A program made the translations under genes and the position numbers. Below are positions 42,673-50,656 of a stretch of 64,000 nucleotides of DNA, one piece after another; within the stretch, counting starts at the first letter, position 1, and the number at the start of each line of letters is the position of its first letter. A model generated the notes under the pieces. It was not told the DNA's origin and did not search any database. It was given only the letters and a program-made list of their open reading frames with translations. The DNA lies in assembly GCA_045588575.1 (NCBI GenBank), contig JAZNEJ010000012.1, forward strand, positions 1 to 64,000, given 5' to 3'. This DNA is from RGIG5299 sp045588575 (lineage in GTDB: Bacteria; Bacillota; Clostridia; Oscillospirales; RGIG5299).

Positions 42673-43959
42673 ATGCTTATTCTCAAGCAAGGAAACACGG
42701 GACCTTACGTTGAAATGCTTCAATTAGCCTTAAAACGCGCAGGTTATTTAACGGGCAAAATCGACGGTATTTTCGGTCCTTTAACAAAATCGGATTTAAT
42801 AAAATATCAGAAGGATTACGGTCTTTTGTCCGACGGAATTATGGGAGAAAAAACCTTTAATTCAATAAAGCAATATATAACGGGTTACGGAATATACAGC
42901 GCAAAACGCGGAGAGGAAATTTCAAGCATAGCAAAAAAATTCAATTCCACGGAATTTCTTATAAAAACGGCAAACCCAACTCTTTCAGGGAATTTAATAC
43001 CATCCGCTTTGAAAATTGTAATTCCTTACAGGGTAACCGTTGCAACGAGTGATATAAGCTACACGGCCTTGCTCGTTTCTCTTATTTGCGACGGATTAAT
43101 TAAAAGATATCCTTTTATTAAAGGTTTTAGTTACGGAAAAAGCGTTTTGGGAAGAAATTTGCAGGGGTTAAAAATAGGAAACGGAAAAAATCAGCTTATG
43201 GCAAATGCAGCTCATCACGCAAACGAGTGGATAACCATTCCCGTTTTACTTAGATTTTGCGAGGATTACGCCAAGGCCTATTCTCAAAACACAAAAATCT
43301 TAAATTACAATGCAAGAGAGCTTTTCGAGTTAACAAGCTTTACCCTTCTTCCTTTGGTCAATCCGGACGGTGTTGATTTAGTTACCGGTGCAATTCCCGA
43401 TTCAAGTGAAATTTACGAAAAAGCCGAAGCTTTAAACTACACAAATCTTCCTTTCCCTTCCGCTTGGAAAGCAAATATTGCAGGTACCGACCTTAATTTA
43501 AACTATCCTGCAGGATGGGAAAAAGCAAAGGAAATTAAATATTCTCAAGGCTACACCTCTCCTGCACCGAGAGATTTTGTAGGATTTTTCCCTCTTTCAG
43601 CCCCCGAAAGCCGTGCGGTATATAATTTAACTAAACAAAACGATTATCAAATAACCCTTTCTTATCACACTCAAGGGGAAACGATTTATTGGAAATATGC
43701 CGATTACCTCCCCGAATATTCGGAAGAAATTGCGGCGTTCTTTTCAAAGGTGAGCGGTTATTTATATGAAGTAACACCCGAAGCCTCAGGTTATGCGGGC
43801 TATAAAGATTGGTTTATTATGAATTATAATCGACCGGGTTACACCATTGAAGCAGGTCTTGGAATAAACCCGTTGCCGCTTTCGCAGTTTGACAAAATAT
43901 ACGAGGCAAATTTGCCTATTTTAGCAGGTGCCGCAGCAATCGTAAGCAAAGGAAGATAA
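42673..43959 (+). CDS. M14 zinc carboxypeptidase with peptidoglycan-binding and LysM-like domains
   Basis: This 428-residue protein resembles gamma-D-glutamyl-L-meso-diaminopimelate peptidases of sporeformers (ENP1/YqgT type), which cut peptidoglycan stem peptides. Residues 4-68 form a PG_binding_1 domain (LKQGNTGPYVEMLQLALKRA, DGIFGPLTKSDLIKYQ), 72-118 a LysM-like domain, and 125-425 the M14 domain. Zinc ligands are His182, Glu185 and His332; the catalytic Glu is Glu393 (GYTIEAG). No signal peptide is seen, consistent with some cytoplasmic or forespore members. GAGGTG precedes the ATG. Confidence 0.9.
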   Translation: MLILKQGNTGPYVEMLQLALKRAGYLTGKIDGIFGPLTKSDLIKYQKDYGLLSDGIMGEKTFNSIKQYITGYGIYSAKRGEEISSIAKKFNSTEFLIKTANPTLSGNLIPSALKIVIPYRVTVATSDISYTALLVSLICDGLIKRYPFIKGFSYGKSVLGRNLQGLKIGNGKNQLMANAAHHANEWITIPVLLRFCEDYAKAYSQNTKILNYNARELFELTSFTLLPLVNPDGVDLVTGAIPDSSEIYEKAEALNYTNLPFPSAWKANIAGTDLNLNYPAGWEKAKEIKYSQGYTSPAPRDFVGFFPLSAPESRAVYNLTKQNDYQITLSYHTQGETIYWKYADYLPEYSEEIAAFFSKVSGYLYEVTPEASGYAGYKDWFIMNYNRPGYTIEAGLGINPLPLSQFDKIYEANLPILAGAAAIVSKGR

Positions 43960-43960
43960 A

Positions 43961-43995
43961 AAAATACCCACTCCGAGCAACCGGGGTGGGTATTA
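43961..43995. terminator. Convergent terminator
   Basis: AATACCCAC pairs with GTGGGTATT, with further inner pairing, between the M14 peptidase and the convergent SpoIID-like gene. Confidence 0.85.
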
Positions 43996-43997
43996 AA

Positions 43998-46406
43998 TCA
44001 GTCAACGAGAATAATATTAACGTTTGTATAATAATGATGGATTATTTCCTCTGCGGTAAAGCCTGCTTTTGAACGTCCGAAGGTACCCTCTTGGCTAAGT
44101 CCTACGCCGTGGCCCCAGCCCGTTCCTTTAATGATGTATTTGTAACGTTCGGGATTTAAAAACTCTATGCCGTTTGAGGTTTTTATTTCGAGCTCGAAAG
44201 GATATTCTTCAATGGTTTTTAATCCGTCTGCAGTCAAAACATAGGTTTCGTTTAACTTTCCGCTGTATTTTTCGGTAACTGAGCCGCTTACAACGTAAAA
44301 ATCATCAAATTTATAATGAATATGGAAGTTGGGACTTTTAACAGCCGCAGTTTCAAATCCGGGAATTCCCATTCCGTTTTTAGACATAAACGACTTTATA
44401 TTTCCGCCGTATTGAACGTAAACCTTTGTGCCGAACTCGTCTTCAAAAACAAGCTTCATGGGAATATCACCCAGCGGCGTTACAACCTCGGCATAGAATT
44501 TCACTATTTTGCCGACTTCTTTATCAAGACGTGTGGCATCAGTATATTCTTTTCCCGTTATAAAGCCTTCTGAAGTATAGTTGCGTAAAAGTCTGAAATA
44601 ATCGGGCAGATTTTCTTTAAGATAATTTATGTAATCACGCAAATCTGCGGGAGTAAATTCGGTTTCCCATCTTCCGAAGCGAGCATTATCCAAATCCTCA
44701 TAGGTATCTTCCACCTGATGCAAATACGAGGTTTGAGTTGTTCCCCAATATTGATAGTTCGAAAGGCTGAAGCCACCGTTTGAAGCGCTGTAAACGGCCT
44801 CTATTAAAGAATCGTTTCCTTTACTGTTTTTATAGGTTATAACCATTCTCGAAGTGGTTTCAACCGCATCGGAAACCATTTTTGTTGCGTTTTGTATATT
44901 TCCGCCGTAAACCTGACAGTGAGAGCCGTCGCATATATCAAAACCGTGAGCTGAATTTTTGCCGTGTGAGCTTGAGGTTAATATTTTTCTGAGAACGTAG
45001 GTTCTCGCAACGATTGCTTGAGTTCTATATGCTTCATACAAGCTTTGATTTGATGAATTCCCCATTTCGCGCATTAAAACGCCTTTTATATAGTCGTCTA
45101 AATTTACGTTGCTTACGGTTGTTATTGTGTAATCGTTTTCGGGAACTCGGGCAATGTCTATGCTACCGTAATATGTTCTGCCCATATTTCTGTTCGCAAC
45201 TGCCGCAGACATAGAATAAACTCTATGATAAAAATTATTACCGACCGAAGCAACGGCACGAAGCCATTTTTCAGCACAATCGAATTCAAAATAAATTTCT
45301 CCGCTTCTTTCATCCAAAACGGTTATACAGCTTTCGCTTCCGCCAACGGCTTCAAATGCAAGATAAGGATAAATATATTTTTCTTCCTCTTCCGAAGGAT
45401 TTTCGTTAGAATCGTTTATTTCAGAGGAATTGTCGCTTTCCAAGAGCTCGGAAGAAGAATTGGAATTATCGTTGTTTTCGGGATACGAACTATCGTTTTC
45501 CGGAATTGAGGTATTATTTTCGGGTTCTTCGTTTATTTCAGACGAATCGTTTGAATTAACGTCCGAAGACGTTTCGGAATTAACCTCTGAAGATGTTTCT
45601 TCACTTGAATTCAAAGAAGAGTCATTTTCGATTTCTGAGCTTGAATTATCTTCGGGAGGAAGCTCGGAGCTACTGTTTTCGGGCGTTTCCGAACTATTAT
45701 CGCTTGGAATATCAGAGCTGTTATCTTCGGGAACGTCGGAGCTGTTGTTTTCTTCCTCGGTTTTGTTGAGAATTTCAATTGCAGCGTTGTAAACTGCCAA
45801 AACCTCAGCCAAATCGTCTTCGGCTTCTTCCAAAGAAAAATAACCACCTATTCTCAAATAATAAGCATCTTCAACGTAAGCGGGAAAAACCTTATAACCG
45901 CAATCGGTTAAAACTTTTTTAATAGGCTCAAACTCTTCAACCGAGATAAACGGGTTTGAAATTTGAATATGGTAATTTCCTGCATAAACAGAATATGAGC
46001 CGTGCGAAACGGTGTCGGCCCAGCCGCCGTAATCCGAGCTCCAATTCGAACTGTAATAAAAATTACTGTCTATTACCGATGTTAGTGCAAATTGCCCGGG
46101 AAGTGTTTCGTATATATATTTTTCTTCCTTTGTAACGTTATCATAGACCTTAAAAATAACGTAGCGATTATTGGGATGCAATTCATCGGTTTCCTCATAG
46201 CCGTCGCCGTAATCACCAACTCTGAAAGAGGAATAATTAACGTCGTTAGGGCCAACCTCAACTCTTACGATTTGATTTTCGTTAAACGTTATTCCGCCCT
46301 GCACCTTTTGAGAAAAGACAACGGAAAAAACGCCGGTAATTAAGGTTATTGAAATTACCGCGCAAATTATTCTTTTTACTGCAAAGTTTTTGTTTGCTTT
46401 CGTCAT
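43998..46406 (-). CDS. Large SpoIID-domain protein with SPOR-like region and Ser-rich linker
   Basis: This 802-residue secreted or membrane-anchored protein has a transmembrane or signal segment near residues 12-31, then a SPOR-like region around 145-210 (YHIQISNPFISVEEFEPIKKVL, YYLRIGGYFSLEEAEDDL). An acidic low-complexity linker of roughly 130 residues (repeated SSE, NSS, PEN units) follows. The C-terminal 400 residues contain SpoIID/LytB core sequence (NVNLDDYIKGVLMREMG, YRTQAIVARTYVLR, GHGVGLSQEGTFGRSKAGF). SpoIID domains cleave glycan strands during engulfment; the conserved Glu appears in LMREMG. Standard SpoIID is about 350 residues, so this is more likely a vegetative cell-wall relative. 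Confidence 0.82.
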   Translation of the reverse strand: MTKANKNFAVKRIICAVISITLITGVFSVVFSQKVQGGITFNENQIVRVEVGPNDVNYSSFRVGDYGDGYEETDELHPNNRYVIFKVYDNVTKEEKYIYETLPGQFALTSVIDSNFYYSSNWSSDYGGWADTVSHGSYSVYAGNYHIQISNPFISVEEFEPIKKVLTDCGYKVFPAYVEDAYYLRIGGYFSLEEAEDDLAEVLAVYNAAIEILNKTEEENNSSDVPEDNSSDIPSDNSSETPENSSSELPPEDNSSSEIENDSSLNSSEETSSEVNSETSSDVNSNDSSEINEEPENNTSIPENDSSYPENNDNSNSSSELLESDNSSEINDSNENPSEEEEKYIYPYLAFEAVGGSESCITVLDERSGEIYFEFDCAEKWLRAVASVGNNFYHRVYSMSAAVANRNMGRTYYGSIDIARVPENDYTITTVSNVNLDDYIKGVLMREMGNSSNQSLYEAYRTQAIVARTYVLRKILTSSSHGKNSAHGFDICDGSHCQVYGGNIQNATKMVSDAVETTSRMVITYKNSKGNDSLIEAVYSASNGGFSLSNYQYWGTTQTSYLHQVEDTYEDLDNARFGRWETEFTPADLRDYINYLKENLPDYFRLLRNYTSEGFITGKEYTDATRLDKEVGKIVKFYAEVVTPLGDIPMKLVFEDEFGTKVYVQYGGNIKSFMSKNGMGIPGFETAAVKSPNFHIHYKFDDFYVVSGSVTEKYSGKLNETYVLTADGLKTIEEYPFELEIKTSNGIEFLNPERYKYIIKGTGWGHGVGLSQEGTFGRSKAGFTAEEIIHHYYTNVNIILVD

Positions 46407-46437
46407 CTTTTAAAATCTTTCTTTTTAATTTTCTTTA

Positions 46438-46466
46438 TTTATATAAAAACAGTTGACAATAATCAA
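46438..46466 (-). promoter_or_regulatory. Promoter of the SpoIID-like gene, overlapping the lysine-operon promoter
   Basis: TTGATT (46466-46461) and TATAAA (46443-46438) on the minus strand are 17 bp apart. It overlaps the divergent promoter by 14 bp. Confidence 0.62.
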
Positions 46467-46481
46467 TATAAGAGATATAAT
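46453..46481 (+). promoter_or_regulatory. Sigma-A promoter of the lysine biosynthesis operon
   Basis: TTGACA (46453-46458) and TATAAT (46476-46481) are 17 bp apart and match consensus at all positions. It lies just before the riboswitch. Confidence 0.93.
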
Positions 46482-46487
46482 ATTTGC

Positions 46488-46653
46488 GATAGAGGTGCGT
46501 TAACGATTATTAACATCCATATTTATGCTCCGGATGCTTATGGTGTGAAAGGCGTTATACGCCGAAGGAAAACTTTTTTCCGGTAAATGTTTTCCTGGTT
46601 GCAAAAGCGAAAGCTCTGCAACTGTCATTTGGTTGTTCAAATGAAGCGCTATC
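46488..46653 (+). ncRNA. Lysine riboswitch (L-box) aptamer
   Basis: The leader carries conserved L-box elements in order: AGAGGTGCG near the 5' end, GTGAAAGGCGTTATACGCCGAAG in the usual junction position (46552 onward, given here in parts), the CTGG...CTGTCA arm, and GCGCTATC closing helix P1 with GATAG at the 5' side. It lies between the operon promoter and asd, first of the lysine genes, so lysine would repress the operon by premature termination. Confidence 0.95.
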
Positions 46654-46721
46654 TTTGATACACGTATATTCTATATTTATATTATACATCAAAGATAGCC
46701 GGTTTTTCAACCGGTTTTTTT
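46648..46721 (+). terminator. Expression platform of the lysine riboswitch
   Basis: GCTATCTTTGAT (46648-46659) shares bases with helix P1 and can instead pair with ATCAAAGATAGC (46688-46699), an antiterminator. The terminator CCGGTT/AACCGG (46699-46714) with a seven-T tail begins where the antiterminator arm ends and shares its last base. Lysine binding should favour P1 and thus the terminator. Confidence 0.85.
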
Positions 46722-46789
46722 CATCTTTATCTATCTTTACAAAAAATTTAAAAATTATTATTTTCTTACATTAAAAGGGTTGGTGTTTT

Positions 46790-47878
46790 ATGGAAAAATT
46801 AAAAGTTGGTATTGTCGGTTGCACCGGCATGGTTGGTCAAAGATTCATTTCTTTGCTTCACAATCATCCTTGGTATGATATTACTGTTCTCGCAGCATCT
46901 GCACGCTCTGCGGGAAAGTGCTACAAAGACGCTCTTGCAGGAAGATGGGCAATGGATTCGGAATGTCCCGAAAACATTCTCAAAATGACCGTTTTAGACT
47001 GTGATGCCGATTTTGACAAAATAGTTGAAAACGTTGATTTCATTTTCTGCGCGGTAAATATGAAAAAAGACGAAATTAAAGCGCTCGAAGAAAAATTTGC
47101 TCGCGCCGAATGTCCCGTTGTTTCCAACAACAGCGCTCACCGCGGAACTCCCGACGTTCCCATGATTGTTCCGGAACTTAATGCTGACCACTGCGACGTT
47201 ATTCCTTTCCAGAGAGAAAGACTCGGAACAAAGAGAGGCTTTATTGCGGTTAAATCCAACTGCTCCCTTCAGTCCTACGTTCCCGCTTTGTGGCCTTTAG
47301 ATAAAAAGTTCCACCTTACAAAAGCGCTCGCTTGCACCTATCAGGCTATTTCCGGTGCAGGAAAGACCTTTGAAACTTGGCCCGAAATGATTGATAACGT
47401 TATTCCTTTCATTGGCGGTGAAGAAGAAAAATCAGAAAAAGAGCCTCTTAAAATTTGGGGCAAGGTTGAAAACGGCGTTATCGTTTCTGCCGAAAGTCCC
47501 GCAATTACAACTCAGTGTATAAGAGTTCCCGTTACAAACGGACATCTTGCCGCTGTTTTTGCATCTTTTGAAAAAGAAGTCGACATTGAAGACGCTATTG
47601 CAACCATTGAAAATTTCAAAGGAGAGCCTCAGCTTTTAAATCTTCCCTCTGCTCCCAAGCAGTTCGTTCACTATTTCAGAGAAGATAACAGACCTCAAAT
47701 AAATTCCGAAAGAAATCTCGAAGGCGGAATGGCTGTATCGGTTGGCAGAATGCGTCCCGACTCACAGTATGACCTCAAATTCGTATGTCTTTCTCACAAC
47801 ACCTTAAGAGGTGCCGCAGGCGGTGCTCTTTTACTTGCCGAGCTTCTTACCTCGAAGGGCTATATCACTAAAAAATAA
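46790..47878 (+). CDS. asd: Aspartate-semialdehyde dehydrogenase (archaeal/fungal-type)
   Basis: This 362-residue enzyme reduces aspartyl phosphate to aspartate semialdehyde for lysine, threonine and methionine synthesis. It has GIVGCTGMVGQRF for NADP binding, catalytic Cys158 in KSNCSLQSY and AISGAGKTF. The sequence belongs to the branch typical of archaea, fungi and some Clostridia rather than the E. coli-like one. It is first in the riboswitch-controlled operon, with a GGTTGG ribosome binding region before the ATG. Confidence 0.94.
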   Translation: MEKLKVGIVGCTGMVGQRFISLLHNHPWYDITVLAASARSAGKCYKDALAGRWAMDSECPENILKMTVLDCDADFDKIVENVDFIFCAVNMKKDEIKALEEKFARAECPVVSNNSAHRGTPDVPMIVPELNADHCDVIPFQRERLGTKRGFIAVKSNCSLQSYVPALWPLDKKFHLTKALACTYQAISGAGKTFETWPEMIDNVIPFIGGEEEKSEKEPLKIWGKVENGVIVSAESPAITTQCIRVPVTNGHLAAVFASFEKEVDIEDAIATIENFKGEPQLLNLPSAPKQFVHYFREDNRPQINSERNLEGGMAVSVGRMRPDSQYDLKFVCLSHNTLRGAAGGALLLAELLTSKGYITKK

Positions 47879-47897
47879 TTGTTAAGGATTTGATATT

Positions 47898-48776
47898 ATG
47901 AGTATTTTTACCGGTGCCGGAGTTGCCATTATAACTCCCTTTACAGAAGATAACCGTGTTAATTATGAAAAGCTTGCCGAGCTTGTTGATATGCAAATTA
48001 AAGCAGGAACCGATTCTATTGTAATTTGCGGCACAACGGGCGAAGCTTCAACTCTTACCGACGAAGAGCATAAGCTTTGCATTGAGTGCGCTTGCAAAGC
48101 CGCTGCAGGCCGTGTTCCCGTTATTGCAGGAACAGGAAGCAACGATACCGAGTATGCGGTTTGGCTTTCAAAAGAAGCCAAGGAAATAGGCGCAGACGCT
48201 ATTCTTTCTGTTACTCCTTATTACAACAAAGCTTCTCAAACAGGTCTTGCAAAGCATTTTTTGAAAATTGCCGACAGCGTTGATATCCCCATGTTCCTTT
48301 ACAACGTGCCTTCAAGAACGGGCTGTAACATTGCCGTTGATACTTACGTTGAACTTTCGGGCCACAAAAACATAGTTGCAACGAAAGAAGCATCGGGTAA
48401 TATTTCTGCTATTGCTCAAATTATTGCAAGATGTCCTAACCTTGACGTTTACTCCGGCAATGACGACCAAGTTTTCCCCATTCTTGCACTTGGCGGCAAA
48501 GGTGTTATTTCTGTTGCATCTCACATTATCCCAACTCAAATGCACGATATTTGTGCTTTATATTTTAAAGGTGAGATTGAAAAAGCAAGAGAAATTTATT
48601 TCAAATATCTTAAGCTTATGAATGACCTTTTCATAGACGTAAACCCCATTCCCGTAAAATGTGCCATGAATTATATGGGCCTTGAAGCAGGTCCGCTCCG
48701 TCTTCCCTTGTGCGACCTTTCCGAGAAAAACGAAGAATATCTTAAATCCGTTTTAAAATCTTATTCTCTTATATGA
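47898..48776 (+). CDS. dapA: 4-hydroxy-tetrahydrodipicolinate synthase
   Basis: This 292-residue TIM-barrel aldolase condenses pyruvate with aspartate semialdehyde, the first committed lysine step. It has GTTGEASTLT, Tyr135 in FLYNVPSRTG and the Schiff-base Lys163 in VATKEASGN. Full length. It is 19 bp downstream of asd. Confidence 0.97.
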   Translation: MSIFTGAGVAIITPFTEDNRVNYEKLAELVDMQIKAGTDSIVICGTTGEASTLTDEEHKLCIECACKAAAGRVPVIAGTGSNDTEYAVWLSKEAKEIGADAILSVTPYYNKASQTGLAKHFLKIADSVDIPMFLYNVPSRTGCNIAVDTYVELSGHKNIVATKEASGNISAIAQIIARCPNLDVYSGNDDQVFPILALGGKGVISVASHIIPTQMHDICALYFKGEIEKAREIYFKYLKLMNDLFIDVNPIPVKCAMNYMGLEAGPLRLPLCDLSEKNEEYLKSVLKSYSLI

Positions 48777-48799
48777 CTCGATTGTGAGGATGTATAAAA

Positions 48800-49564
48800 A
48801 TGCTTAAAATTATTGTTTCCGGTTGTTTCGGCTATATGGGCAGAAACGTTCGCGATATAATTGAAAACGATAAGGATAAAATAGTTGTTGCAGGGGTTGA
48901 TATTGCAGAAGGTGTTTCCGATTTCCCTGTTTATAAATCTTTTAAACTTATAGACGGCAAAGCCGATGTTATTATAGACTTTTCTCATCCTTCCTGCCTT
49001 GAAGGAATGCTCGAATATGCCGTTAAAACAAAAACTCCCGCAGTTGTTGCGACAACGGGCCTTAACAACGAGCAAAAAGAGCTTATTAAAAAAGCTTCTG
49101 AATCTGTTCCCGTTTTCTTCACTGCAAATATGTCGCTCGGTGTTAACCTGCTTTCAGAGCTTGTGAAAAAGGCCGCTGCTGTTTTAGGCGGAAAGTTTGA
49201 CGTTGAAATCGTTGAAAAGCATCACAACAAAAAGCTTGACGCTCCTTCGGGAACGGCTCTTATGCTTGCCGACGCCGCTTCGGAAACACTTCCCTATTCA
49301 CCCGATTATATTTATGACAGACACAGTGTAAGAAAGAAAAGAGATGCAAACGAAATCGGCATCCACTCCGTAAGAGGCGGAACAATCGTCGGTGAGCACG
49401 ACGTTTTGTTCGCAGGCGAAGACGAAGTTATCACTCTTTCCCACACAGCTTATTCAAAACGTGTTTTTGCTGCAGGCGCAGTTAATGCCGCCGCTTTTAT
49501 TGCCGATAAGAAAAACGGTATTTTCACTATGGCGGATTTGCTTAGCGACGTTCTTTCACGCTGA
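48800..49564 (+). CDS. dapB: 4-hydroxy-tetrahydrodipicolinate reductase
   Basis: This 254-residue NAD(P)H-dependent reductase makes tetrahydrodipicolinate. It has GCFGYMGRNV at the N-terminus, the loop ATTGLNNEQ, and the family signature EIVEKHHNKKLDAPSGTAL with catalytic His and Lys. It ends with the GAVNAAAFI segment typical of the dimer interface. It follows dapA by 23 bp. Confidence 0.96.
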   Translation: MLKIIVSGCFGYMGRNVRDIIENDKDKIVVAGVDIAEGVSDFPVYKSFKLIDGKADVIIDFSHPSCLEGMLEYAVKTKTPAVVATTGLNNEQKELIKKASESVPVFFTANMSLGVNLLSELVKKAAAVLGGKFDVEIVEKHHNKKLDAPSGTALMLADAASETLPYSPDYIYDRHSVRKKRDANEIGIHSVRGGTIVGEHDVLFAGEDEVITLSHTAYSKRVFAAGAVNAAAFIADKKNGIFTMADLLSDVLSR

Positions 49565-49582
49565 TTAAAGAGGTATTTTATT

Positions 49583-50029
49583 ATGAAAAATGTTATAACC
49601 GATATTTCCATCACCGAAAACGTTTCCTTGGTTACTCTTAAACAAATAGAAAACCGCCACGGAATTCTTGCAAGCATATTCGGAATGTTAAGTAACGTTG
49701 GAATTAACGTTGATATGATTTCTCAATCTTATCCCGCAAAGGAAACCGTTGAGCTTTCTTTCACCGTTTCCGACGAACAAATTTCACAACTTATTTCATT
49801 TTTTACCGCCCACAAAGAATTTAAGGCTTCGGTTTTTTCCGGAAACACAAAAATTTCCTTCTTTGGAAACGAAATGGAAAACTCTCCCGGTGTTGCCGCT
49901 TATATTTTTGATATTTTCGCAAAAGCAGAATGCGATATCAAGATGGTTACCACCTCTACCCGTGATATTTCCTGTCTTATTGACCCTGAATATACTTCAA
50001 AAATAATTGAACTCTTTAATAAGGAATAA
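49583..50029 (+). CDS. Stand-alone ACT-domain protein (aspartokinase regulatory-like)
   Basis: This 148-residue protein has two ACT domains: residues 12-78 (VSLVTLKQIENRHGILASIF, NVGINVDMISQS) and 85-148 (ISFFGNEMENSPGVAAYIFDIFAKAECDIKMVTTS). The second is very like the C-terminal regulatory half of aspartokinase (the beta subunit), and no kinase domain is present. In some Bacillus species a regulatory subunit arises by internal translation; here it is a separate gene in the lysine operon. It may bind lysine or threonine and regulate a kinase encoded elsewhere. It follows dapB by 18 bp and precedes the acetyltransferase by two bases. Confidence 0.85.
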   Translation: MKNVITDISITENVSLVTLKQIENRHGILASIFGMLSNVGINVDMISQSYPAKETVELSFTVSDEQISQLISFFTAHKEFKASVFSGNTKISFFGNEMENSPGVAAYIFDIFAKAECDIKMVTTSTRDISCLIDPEYTSKIIELFNKE

Positions 50030-50031
50030 TT

Positions 50032-50637
50032 ATGTTGTTACGCGATAAAATAAAAGACGGCAATCTCTATTATCCCGATGAAGAACAGTTAATTAAGGAG
50101 CAGCTCTTCTATGCAGAGCTGCTTTTTGACTTTAATCATTTAAGACCTTCCAACATTAACGAAAAAAAAGAAATTCTCAAAAAGCTTTTTGCCGAAATTG
50201 GTGAAGACTGTTATATTGAGCCTCCTTTATATGCTAATTGGGGCTGTAACGTTCATTTCGGCAACAGAGTTTACGCTAATTTTTCTCTTACCCTTGTTGA
50301 CGACGCCGATATTTACGTTGGTGATGACGTTATGTTTGCTCCAAACGTTACCGTTGCAACCGCTTCGCATCCCGTTTTACCTGAATTAAGAGCAAAAGGC
50401 GCACAGTTCAACCTTCCCGTTTACATTGGAAACAACGTTTGGCTTGGCACGGGCGCAATTATTCTACCCGGCGTTCACATTGGCGATAACTCCATAATCG
50501 GTGCAGGAAGTGTTGTTACAAAAGATATTCCCGCAAACGTTATTGCAGTTGGAAATCCCTGCCGCGTTTTAAGAGAAATAAACGAAAACGATAAAAAGTT
50601 TTATTATAAAGATAAGCCCATTCCCGAAAAATTTTAA
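50032..50637 (+). CDS. Hexapeptide-repeat O-acetyltransferase (Maa/LacA-like)
   Basis: This 201-residue protein matches maltose/galactoside O-acetyltransferases: an N-terminal helical cap (DKIKDGNLYYPDEEQL), a left-handed beta-helix with hexapeptide repeats (VHFGNRVYANFSLTLVDDADIYVGDDV), active-site His in VATASHPV, and GNNVWLGTGAIILPGVHIGDNSIIGAGSVVTKDIP in parts. It uses acetyl-CoA. Its place inside a lysine operon is unexplained; it does not look like DapD or DapH. AAGGAA lies before the ATG. Confidence 0.85.
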   Translation: MLLRDKIKDGNLYYPDEEQLIKEQLFYAELLFDFNHLRPSNINEKKEILKKLFAEIGEDCYIEPPLYANWGCNVHFGNRVYANFSLTLVDDADIYVGDDVMFAPNVTVATASHPVLPELRAKGAQFNLPVYIGNNVWLGTGAIILPGVHIGDNSIIGAGSVVTKDIPANVIAVGNPCRVLREINENDKKFYYKDKPIPEKF

Positions 50638-50656
50638 AATCATAGAGGATTTAATT

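Noticed and set aside
50032..50637. Acetyltransferase as DapH/DapD of lysine synthesis
   Set aside because: The cap domain, ASHP active site and length match maltose/galactoside acetyltransferases, not tetrahydrodipicolinate acyltransferases.
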